A DNA stretch of 12,013 nucleotides, taken from positions 1 to 12,013 of the forward strand of contig CALCTX010000098.1 of NCBI GenBank assembly GCA_937907035.1. Direction: 5' to 3'. How positions within the stretch are numbered: position 1 is the first letter of the stretch; every line of letters begins with the position of its first letter. The notes under the pieces are model-generated. The model saw nothing but the letters and a program-made list of their open reading frames with translations. It was not told where the DNA came from and searched no databases. This document shows positions 6,471-12,013 of this stretch, one piece after another. Position numbers and translations under genes: made by a program. This DNA is from an uncultured Selenomonadales bacterium (GTDB taxonomy: Bacteria > Bacillota_C > Negativicutes > Selenomonadales > Selenomonadaceae).

Positions 6471-8009
6471 ATGAACATTTCGGACAGTCTGCAGTTTTTG
6501 AAGGGCGTGGGACCGAAAAAGTTTGACGCGTTGAAAAAACTGGGCCTGACGACAATTGAAGATTTTTTGAACTATTATCCGCGGACTTATGAGGACCGCA
6601 GTGTGCTTACACCGTTTGCTGAACTTGCGGCAGGAATGTCGGTGACAACAGCCGGAACGATCATGAATGTCATGGAAAAACGTTCTGCACGTGGTATGAA
6701 ACTTTTGCTTGTCCGTTTATCTGATGGTACCGGAACACTTCAGGCTGTCTGGTTTAATCAGCCTTTTTTAAAGAAACAGCTGACAGTCGGCTCGCGCCTT
6801 TTGCTGTCAGGGAAAATTGATTATTCATATGGCGGGCATGGTCAGCTGTCGATGAATCAGGTTACTGCATTTGAACGGTTGGAGGCTGATACACCGGTTA
6901 GGCTGGGGATTATTCCGGTATATCCGGCAACTGAAGCACTGAATCAGAAGTATCTGCATAAAATAAGCCGGCAGATATTTGATTGTCAGCCGAAAATTGA
7001 TGAGGTTATTCCATCAGCTGTTGTTGAAAGGTACCGATTGATGCCAAGAGCTGAAGCTGTACGGGAAATGCATTTCCCGTCAGATTTTGAATCGTTGAAG
7101 CGGGCACATGATACGTTGGCATTTGAGGAACTTTATGTCATTCAGTGCGGTCTGCTGATATTGAAAAAAAGATCGGAGCAGAATCAGCAGGGAATACGTC
7201 ATATGCTGAGCAGTAATCTGTTTAAACAGGTTTACGGCGCTCTGCCGTTTGCTTTAACAGAAGATCAGCAGAAGGTACTCAGGGATATTGAGACTGATAT
7301 GGAAAAGAAGACGCCGATGCACCGGCTGGTACAGGGTGATGTCGGTTCCGGCAAGACAGTTATCGCGCTTTTAGCTTTGGTTAAAACTGTGGAGAATGGT
7401 TATCAGGGAGCGTTTATGGCTCCAACTGAGATACTTGCTGCCCAGCATTATGCAAATTTCACTAAATTATTAGCGGGAACTGATATCAGGGTCGGTTTGC
7501 TATCTGGTTCATTGAGTAAAAAAGAGCATGAAAATATTCAGCAGCAGTTAGCAGATCATGAGATCGATATTGTTATCGGAACTCACGCGCTTATTCAGGA
7601 AAAGGTTATCTTTAAATCATTGGGCTTAGTGGTTACCGATGAACAGCATCGTTTCGGAATAGGTCAGCGGGCTGCATTGAAGGATAAAGCGGAAAAAACA
7701 CCGGATGTTTTGGTAATGACGGCTACTCCGATTCCGCGGACGATGACTCTGACAGTTTATGGTGACCTCGATGTGTCATTGATCGAACATCTGCCTCCGG
7801 GACGTCAGCCGATTCGGACTTTTGTCAGGGAGCGGAGCAGGCGTCAGCTCATTTATGATTTTGTCAAAAAGGAAATCCAAAGCGGACGTCAGGCATATGT
7901 TGTCTGTCCGTTAATTGAAGCCAGTGATGAGATGACAGCGGCTGCAAGTGCTGCGAATGACAGACCCTTTACGAATACCGGAGTGAAGTTGCGGATAAGG
8001 AACGGGTAA
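6471..8009 (+). CDS. recG: ATP-dependent DNA helicase RecG, truncated at a chimeric join
   Basis: RecG remodels stalled replication forks and Holliday junctions. The N-terminal wedge region starts with FLKGVGPKKFDALKKLGL and an OB-fold-like segment. The first helicase domain has Walker A GDVGSGKT (289-296), DEQH (390-393) and motif III TATPIPRT (from 417). Authentic RecG sequence runs to VCPLIEASDE at about 7930 (about residue 486); full RecG is near 680 residues, so the second helicase lobe with motifs IV-VI is missing. The final ~26 codons to the stop at 8007 read antisense through a symporter gene and are not RecG. I chose ATG 6471 because GGTGAG (6461-6466) precedes it; an in-frame ATG at 6459 is possible, and further upstream the frame runs through the repeat element. 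The break is most likely an assembly artefact. Confidence 0.93.
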   Translation: MNISDSLQFLKGVGPKKFDALKKLGLTTIEDFLNYYPRTYEDRSVLTPFAELAAGMSVTTAGTIMNVMEKRSARGMKLLLVRLSDGTGTLQAVWFNQPFLKKQLTVGSRLLLSGKIDYSYGGHGQLSMNQVTAFERLEADTPVRLGIIPVYPATEALNQKYLHKISRQIFDCQPKIDEVIPSAVVERYRLMPRAEAVREMHFPSDFESLKRAHDTLAFEELYVIQCGLLILKKRSEQNQQGIRHMLSSNLFKQVYGALPFALTEDQQKVLRDIETDMEKKTPMHRLVQGDVGSGKTVIALLALVKTVENGYQGAFMAPTEILAAQHYANFTKLLAGTDIRVGLLSGSLSKKEHENIQQQLADHEIDIVIGTHALIQEKVIFKSLGLVVTDEQHRFGIGQRAALKDKAEKTPDVLVMTATPIPRTMTLTVYGDLDVSLIEHLPPGRQPIRTFVRERSRRQLIYDFVKKEIQSGRQAYVVCPLIEASDEMTAAASAANDRPFTNTGVKLRIRNG

Positions 8010-9121
8010 GCGTCATCGGAAATAGAAATGCCGCCGGCAAGACTTGCGAACAGGTCAGGCTGCTGGGTCTTGATGTAGAATGCGCATACACCGGGAATGC
8101 AGACGATGAACGGGATGAGGATCTTCAGGAATGCTGCGAAAATCATACCCTTCTTGGCTTCGTCCAGGCTCTTTGCTGCAAGACCCTTCTGGATGATGTA
8201 CTGGTTGAAGCCCCAGTAACCCAGGTTGGTCAGCCACAGGGCACCGACTATAAGTGCAATGCCGGGAAGTGTGAAGTACGGGTCATCGGTTATGTTGGAA
8301 TACATGGCCGTGTTGCGCTGTACTGCCAGATTGAAGTGTGTGTCGCCGTCAATGTTCTTCAGGTTGGAGAACACTTCGCCGAGAGCTGCAAAGGCGCCGC
8401 CTTCAAGACCAAGCTTGGTGGCGATGACCTTCAGGGCTGCATAAGCAGTGATCAGACCGCCGCCTACCAGGAAGGTTACCTGCATTACATCGGTCCATGC
8501 AACTGATGACAGACCTCCGTAGATTGAATAGACACCTGCAATGATGTACAGGATAAGGATGATGACCAGACGGATTGAAATCTGGGTGCTTCCTATTACA
8601 AGCATGCATCCGCGAAGACCCAGGATCTGCTCGATTGCAAGAGCTCCCAGCCATGCCACTGATGTCAGGTTGATGAATATATAGAGGAAGAGCCAGAAGA
8701 TCGAGAATGCAAGACCTGTGCCCGGATTGTAACGGTCGCGCAGGAACTGCGGGATGGTGAAGATCTTCTTTTCAATCATGACAGGAAGCAGGAACTTGCC
8801 CACAACGATAAGTGTTGCAGCAGCCATGAGTTCATAAGCTGCAATTGCAATACCTGAAGCGAAAGCGGTACCGGACATTCCGATGAACTGCTCAGCTGAA
8901 ATGTTGGCGGCAATCAGAGAAGCACCGACAGCCCACCATGTCAGGGTGTTGCCTGCCAGGAAGTAGTCCTTTGAGTCCTTTTCTTTACCGTTCTTACTGC
9001 GGGACAGGAAAAATCCCAGGAAAATGAGAAGTGCCAGATAGGCAACTACAACTACGTAGTCAATTGCTGCAAAGCCATTGTTCTTGAGGCCTTCCAACAC
9101 TGAAACAGATTGTAAAATCAT
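7889..9121 (-). CDS. Sodium:galactose/glucose symporter (SSS family), C-terminus missing
   Basis: This is an SSS-family transporter closely resembling Vibrio vSGLT, which couples sugar uptake to sodium. Conserved blocks are the early helix motif GASLIAANISAEQFIG, the NLGYWGFNQYIIQKG block with sugar-contacting residues, and the late helix ending AAAVISSLAS, whose serines form the Na2 sodium site in vSGLT. Many hydrophobic helices are visible from residue 15 onward. Authentic sequence spans 9121 down to about 7916 (about 402 codons); the last nine codons (to 7889) are antisense recG. Family members are about 530 residues or longer, so roughly the last quarter is lost. The start lies 38 bases after the galM stop, on the same strand. 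With galM and galK it would import galactose across the inner membrane. The sugar is inferred from similarity and context. Confidence 0.9.
   Translation of the reverse strand: MILQSVSVLEGLKNNGFAAIDYVVVVAYLALLIFLGFFLSRSKNGKEKDSKDYFLAGNTLTWWAVGASLIAANISAEQFIGMSGTAFASGIAIAAYELMAAATLIVVGKFLLPVMIEKKIFTIPQFLRDRYNPGTGLAFSIFWLFLYIFINLTSVAWLGALAIEQILGLRGCMLVIGSTQISIRLVIILILYIIAGVYSIYGGLSSVAWTDVMQVTFLVGGGLITAYAALKVIATKLGLEGGAFAALGEVFSNLKNIDGDTHFNLAVQRNTAMYSNITDDPYFTLPGIALIVGALWLTNLGYWGFNQYIIQKGLAAKSLDEAKKGMIFAAFLKILIPFIVCIPGVCAFYIKTQQPDLFASLAGGISISDDAYPFLIRNFTPVFVKGLSFAALAAAVISSLASINGQTTYA
7916..7930. other. Chimeric join 1 (recG to sodium:sugar symporter)
   Basis: These 15 bases fit both genes. On the plus strand they encode RecG EASD after VCPLI; on the minus strand they encode SSLAS, the conserved helix end of sodium:solute symporters. 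Before 7916 only recG is coherent; after about 7935 only the symporter is. Two conserved genes cannot naturally both end mid-domain, tail to tail, in the same 15 bases, so I read this as a microhomology-mediated chimera. Confidence 0.85.
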
Positions 9122-9159
9122 TTGTTGTCTTATGTATTTGAGTTAATAATTGCATTGGA

Positions 9160-10326
9160 TCATTCTACACCGAACTGATAGATGCAGTGGCTGTAGTACT
9201 GCTGTCCGGGAGCGAGTTCTGCGCTGTACCAGCCGGGCAGGTCAGACTTGTTGGGGCTGTCGGGGAACTTCTGTGTCTCCAGGCAGCAGCCGGTGCGCAG
9301 TGCCAGAGGCTTGCCCTGCTTGTCGTTGCCTGAATTGTCCAGGAAGTTGCCTGAATAGAACTGGATGCCGGGTTCGTTGGTGTAGACCTCAACGAATATG
9401 CCGGTGATGGGGCTGTAGAGCTTTGCGCAGCACTTGGTGTCGTCACCCTTGGTGTTCAGAACCCAGTTGTGGTCGTAACCGTTGCCGTTTCTGAGCTGGA
9501 TGTCCTTGAAAGCGTCACCTGTAAGACCTTCAATGGCCTCACCGATGCGGCGTCCCTTTGTGAAGTCCATGGGAGTTCCTGCAACAGGAGCAATCTCACC
9601 AGTGGTCATGTAGGTGTCGTCAACCGGAGTGAAGTTGTCGGCATTCAGGGTCAGAATATGGTTGGTGATGGGAATTGAGTGGTCACCGTTCAGGTTGAAG
9701 TAGCTGTGGTTGGTCATGTTGATGACAGTCTTCTTGTCAGTAGTGGCCTTCCATACAATGTCAATGGCATTCTTTTCATTGAGAGTGTATGTTACGGTTG
9801 CTGTGACGTTGCCGGGGAATCCGGCTTCACCGTCAGCTGAATTCATGACAAGGGTGATGGCTTTGTCAGAAACTTCCTTGACATCCCATACAAGGTTCTG
9901 CCAGCCCATGGGAACTGTAATGTCGCAGCCTCCGTGCAGGCAGTGGCCGAAATTGTTCTGCGGCAGCTGGTATTCAACGCCGTCAACGGTGATTCTGCCC
10001 TGGTTGATACGGTTTGCATAACGGCCTACGGTTGAACCGAAGTCGCTTGCAATGGTCGTGTAATCCTTGATGTTTGAGAATCCGATGACTGCATCCTGCA
10101 TCTTGCCGTCCTTGTCAGGAACCATGATGGCAACGATACGTGCGCCGAAGTTGGTAACCCAAACTTCGCAGCCATTCGCATTCTTCAGCGTGTACAGGTC
10201 AGTCTTCTTTCCTGTGAACTCTGTCTGGAAATCGGCCCTGTTCAGAACGGGGGCGGCTTCCTTCTGTGAGCAGGCGGTCAGTGCCAGCATACCTGCCAAC
10301 AGAACAATGGAACTTGATTTTTTCAT
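9160..10326 (-). CDS. galM: Lipoprotein aldose 1-epimerase (mutarotase)
   Basis: GalM interconverts alpha and beta anomers of galactose and glucose, supplying alpha-galactose for galactokinase. The 388-residue protein starts with a lipoprotein signal peptide: KK, a hydrophobic core, and lipobox LTAC with C19 as the lipidated cysteine. The enzyme is therefore probably periplasmic or membrane-anchored, as is common in Bacteroidetes. Family residues are all present: N105-R106 in GRYANRI, H128 and H131 (HCLHGG), catalytic H207 in NMTNHSYFNLNG, and the catalytic base E350 in LETQKFPDSPN. The upstream gap to the galactokinase stop is only about 35 AT-rich bases with no Shine-Dalgarno sequence, typical of Bacteroidetes. 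It lies between galK and the symporter, in an operon on the minus strand. The sequence looks intact. Confidence 0.95.
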   Translation of the reverse strand: MKKSSSIVLLAGMLALTACSQKEAAPVLNRADFQTEFTGKKTDLYTLKNANGCEVWVTNFGARIVAIMVPDKDGKMQDAVIGFSNIKDYTTIASDFGSTVGRYANRINQGRITVDGVEYQLPQNNFGHCLHGGCDITVPMGWQNLVWDVKEVSDKAITLVMNSADGEAGFPGNVTATVTYTLNEKNAIDIVWKATTDKKTVINMTNHSYFNLNGDHSIPITNHILTLNADNFTPVDDTYMTTGEIAPVAGTPMDFTKGRRIGEAIEGLTGDAFKDIQLRNGNGYDHNWVLNTKGDDTKCCAKLYSPITGIFVEVYTNEPGIQFYSGNFLDNSGNDKQGKPLALRTGCCLETQKFPDSPNKSDLPGWYSAELAPGQQYYSHCIYQFGVE

Positions 10327-10361
10327 TTGATTAAAGAGTTAGTTATTAGTTGATTGAAAAA

Positions 10362-10520
10362 TTATTGCAGTTTTGATGAACCGTCTCCTATCACGACCTG
10401 GTAAACCTTGGGTTCAATGCCGAACTTCCTGGCAAAGTCCCTGGTGGCCTTTGAAATGAAGCGGTCATACAGCGTTTCGCGCACCAGGTTAATCGTGCAT
10501 CCGCCGAATCCGCCGCCCAT
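10362..10520 (-). pseudogene. galK: Galactokinase C-terminal fragment (cut by chimeric join 2)
   Basis: The last ~52 codons of the long minus-strand frame are not part of the repeat-rich lipoprotein. They read as the end of a galactokinase: the third GHMP-kinase motif GGGFGGCTINLV, then a helix (TLYDRFISKATRDFARKFGIEP) and the terminal KVYQVVIGDGSSKL. GalK phosphorylates galactose at C1. Base composition of 10362-10490 matches galM and not the GC-rich sequence upstream. The fragment lies about 35 bases before galM in the same direction, as expected of a Bacteroidales galactose operon. Everything upstream of the GGGFGG motif is missing. It is labelled a fragment because the rest of the gene was probably lost in assembly, not by decay. 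Confidence 0.8.
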
Positions 10521-11693
10521 GCCGCCGCGGGGTCCGCCACCCATACTGCCCATACTGCCGCGGCTGGGCATGCTGCGGGAGGCACCGCCGCCGAAGGAGG
10601 GTGCTGATGCGCGGCTGACGCTAGACGACACGGAAGGCCTGGAAGGCGTGTAGGGTCTGCTGCCGCCGAACGCGGCACGGTTGGAAGCGCCTGGGCCGTA
10701 GCTCCTGATGGCGCCGCCCTGAGGTGTGACGGCGCGCTGCATGCCGCTATTCTGCACGCGCTGCATGGGCATAGCGTTGTTCCGCTGGGCGGGCTGGGTT
10801 CTCATGGCGCGGGAGTTGCCGCGCTGCATGGCGTTGTTCTGCACGCGCTGCGGGGAGTTGCCCTGCATACCGCGCACGGCGGGCTGCTGCATGTTGTTCC
10901 TGCCGTTGCGCTGCGGGGAATAGGTCTGTATGTTGCCGGGCAGGTTCTGGACGCGGCTGTTGCCGTTGTGCGGGGCCTGCATGTTGCCGTTGCGGCCCAT
11001 ATCGCGGCCGTTCATGCCGCCGTTGCGGGGCATGTCGCGTCCGTTCATGCCTCCGTTGCGGCCCATGTCACGTCCGTTCATGCCGCCGTTGCGGCCCATG
11101 TCGCGTCCGTTCATGCCGCCGTTGTGGGGCATGTTGCCGTTGCGGCCGTTGTGGCCCATGTCACGACCGTTCATCCCGCCGTTATGGGGGCCCTGGGCGC
11201 CATGCATGGGGGGACGTCCGCTGTCCGGCACGCCGCGGTGGCTGGGCTCTTTCACGCGCACGCCCTTGCCGGGGTGCGGACCGTCGTGCGGCGGGCGCAT
11301 GTGCGGCTGGTGGCCGCGCGGGCAGCGGGGCGGAGCCCAACACTTGTGGCAGTGGCTCGGGCAGTAGTGCACGTACACATCATGGTGGTGGCACCAGTGG
11401 GCGCAACCCCAGTACGGCAGGTAGTACGCGGTGGTGAGGGCGGCCAGGGTGAAGATGGCCACGCCGGCGGAGGTGTAGCCGTACACCGGGCGCCCGTAGC
11501 TGTAGCCGTAGATGGGATAGCCGTCGGCATCATAGCTGGCGCTGGTCCATTCCGCGGAGGCGGACACGCCCACGCCGCCGGGGCCCACGCCCACCGCCAC
11601 GCCGCCGTACGTGGGGTACGGCGTGTAGCACGAGGTTACAACCAATGAGGTGCAGGCCAGTACGGCCACCAGTATTCCGTTTTTCATTTTCAT
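10362..11693 (-). CDS. Repeat-rich lipoprotein of unknown function, fused at its 3' end to galK
   Basis: I do not recognise a named family. The protein starts with a lipoprotein signal peptide (lipobox VTSC, C22), so it is exported. Then come a Tyr/Gly-rich part (23-74, YGYSYGRPVYGY), a hydrophobic stretch (75-93), and a Cys/His-rich segment (97-136, including C97, C101, H102-H104, C111, C115, C118 and C124). A Pro/His-rich linker and Asn-Gly-Met repeats (NGGMNGRDM, five copies) follow, then Gln/Asn/Arg- and Ser/Gly-rich low-complexity sequence. The Cys/His segment could bind metal, but no known motif is complete. Authentic sequence ends near residue 391-398; the remaining ~46 residues are galactokinase. 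It is strongly GC-rich, unlike everything before 10500. No clear ribosome binding site precedes the ATG. An Akkermansia-like source is a guess. Confidence 0.65.
   Translation of the reverse strand: MKMKNGILVAVLACTSLVVTSCYTPYPTYGGVAVGVGPGGVGVSASAEWTSASYDADGYPIYGYSYGRPVYGYTSAGVAIFTLAALTTAYYLPYWGCAHWCHHHDVYVHYCPSHCHKCWAPPRCPRGHQPHMRPPHDGPHPGKGVRVKEPSHRGVPDSGRPPMHGAQGPHNGGMNGRDMGHNGRNGNMPHNGGMNGRDMGRNGGMNGRDMGRNGGMNGRDMPRNGGMNGRDMGRNGNMQAPHNGNSRVQNLPGNIQTYSPQRNGRNNMQQPAVRGMQGNSPQRVQNNAMQRGNSRAMRTQPAQRNNAMPMQRVQNSGMQRAVTPQGGAIRSYGPGASNRAAFGGSRPYTPSRPSVSSSVSRASAPSFGGGASRSMPSRGSMGSMGGGPRGGMGGGFGGCTINLVRETLYDRFISKATRDFARKFGIEPKVYQVVIGDGSSKLQ
10500..10520. other. Chimeric join 2 (galactokinase to GC-rich lipoprotein)
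   Basis: These 21 bases encode MGGGFGG on the minus strand. This fits both the galactokinase motif (continuing CTINLV) and the glycine-rich tail of the lipoprotein (preceded by GGPRGG). Composition, codon use and protein type change here. The frame happens to stay open across the join, giving a false fusion protein. Confidence 0.78.
10990..11181. repeat. 33-base tandem repeats in the lipoprotein gene
   Basis: Four adjacent 33-base units lie at 10990-11022, 11023-11055, 11056-11088 and 11089-11121. A 27-base divergent unit follows (11122-11148), then a fifth copy (11149-11181). On the minus strand each unit encodes eleven residues containing NGGMNGRDM. Most differences between units are single bases, several of them synonymous (such as TCGCGT/TCACGT), which suggests the protein repeat is being conserved. 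Copy number may vary between strains or be collapsed in assembly. Confidence 0.85.
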
Positions 11694-11899
11694 TTTCGGG
11701 AGGGGGGAGGCGGTTGCGCTCCCCGGCTTTCATCCGTTCAGGCGCGCCTCCCATCGGTTTTTGTTTTAAAGTTGTAACTATTTTTTCTGGCGGGTGTCAT
11801 ACCCGCGCCGTTGCCATATGTTACCGCACGCGCGCGGGGGTGTCCACCACATTTTTGGCTGCCCGCGTGGATTTTTTTGGAAAAATCGCGTTGTTTTGC
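11694..11899. other. Intergenic region upstream of the lipoprotein and L28-like genes
   Basis: This divergent interval holds no convincing gene. It contains a 6-pair hairpin GCGGGT-GTCAT-ACCCGC (11790-11806), which lacks a T run on either strand in the right place for a terminator, and a 7-pair inverted repeat GATTTTT-TTGG-AAAAATC (11870-11887) just before the L28 promoter. I could not find a convincing minus-strand promoter for the lipoprotein. Confidence 0.5.
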
Positions 11900-11927
11900 T
11901 TGACGCGACGGAAAAGCGTGGTATAAT
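11900..11927 (+). promoter_or_regulatory. Strong sigma70-type promoter of the L28-like gene
   Basis: TTGACG (11900-11905) and a perfect TATAAT (11922-11927) are separated by 16 bases. Transcription would begin near 11934, giving a leader of about 27 bases before the ATG at 11961. A near-consensus promoter with a short leader suits a ribosomal protein gene. Confidence 0.8.
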
Positions 11928-11960
11928 ACGCGCTCCGAGAACTTAACCTCAGACAATCTT

Positions 11961-12013
11961 ATGTCCAGAATCTGCAATATCACGTTTGCCATGCCGCACA
12001 AGGGCCGCCGCAT
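11961..12013 (+). CDS. rpmB: Probable 50S ribosomal protein L28, 5' end only
   Basis: Only 17 full codons are present before the window ends. They begin MSRICNIT and continue P-H-K-G-R-R, matching the L28 N-terminal pattern M-S-R-x-C-x-x-T-x-x-x-P-x-x-G. The usual Gly-Lys after the Thr is replaced by Phe-Ala-Met, so the identification rests on few residues. L28 is a small large-subunit protein located near the E site. A near-consensus promoter lies directly upstream and no Shine-Dalgarno sequence is visible in the short leader. The divergent neighbour is the repeat-rich lipoprotein. Another short cysteine-containing protein cannot be excluded. Confidence 0.55.
   Translation, partial: MSRICNITFAMPHKGRR

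Noticed and set aside
7889..8009. Natural tail-to-tail overlap of recG and the symporter
   Set aside because: Both proteins are missing essential domains at the overlap, so this is a breakpoint and not an overlapping gene pair.
10930..11648. Long plus-strand frames rich in Ala-Val-His or Pro-Leu-Arg opposite the lipoprotein gene
   Set aside because: They are mirror images of the GC-rich 33-base repeats and show no start context or family similarity.
11790..11806. Terminator in the lipoprotein upstream region
   Set aside because: The stem is not followed by a T run on either strand and lies upstream of genes on both sides.
7930..12013. Horizontal transfer island or a new multi-gene system
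   Set aside because: There is no integrase, repeat boundary or tRNA site. Both boundaries cut conserved genes at microhomologies, which fits a chimera better.

Overview
The window does not read as one natural locus. Base composition, codon use, operon style and two protein breakpoints indicate three unrelated genomic pieces joined at about 7916-7930 and 10500-10520. Each join falls in a short stretch that fits the genes on both sides, as expected of a metagenomic assembly or amplification chimera. All three pieces would fit gut bacteria, but this is inference from sequence style without any database search.

Piece 1 (1 to about 7930) has moderate GC and strong AGGAGG-type ribosome binding sites, suggesting a Firmicutes-like bacterium, possibly in the Negativicutes. 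It carries a PHP phosphoesterase overlapping a REC-HD-GYP response regulator, a terminator, and a small unknown protein translationally coupled to tadA (tRNA adenosine deaminase). A convergent nadE follows, encoding an NAD synthetase whose glutaminase half has lost its catalytic core. Then come thrC (threonine synthase) and the first ~486 codons of recG. Two related palindromic elements (2925-3060 and 6325-6451) lie in opposite orientation. Each sits inside the loop of a terminator-like stem, and their inner hairpins differ by compensatory base changes.

Piece 2 (about 7930 to 10510, minus strand) looks like part of a Bacteroidales galactose operon. It holds the last ~50 codons of galactokinase, a lipoprotein aldose 1-epimerase (galM), and a sodium:sugar symporter that is cut off in a late membrane helix. 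Together these would deliver, mutarotate and phosphorylate galactose.

Piece 3 (about 10510 to 12013) is clearly GC-rich and resembles a Verrucomicrobia/Akkermansia-like genome, at low confidence. It contains a lipoprotein with a Cys/His-rich segment and Asn-Gly-Met-rich repeats. Divergent from it, a strong sigma70-type promoter drives a gene whose first 17 codons resemble ribosomal protein L28.

The most informative observations are the two chimeric joins, the palindromic elements nested in terminators, and the degenerate glutaminase domain of NadE. I see no CRISPR array, tRNA, rRNA, transposase or phage gene.
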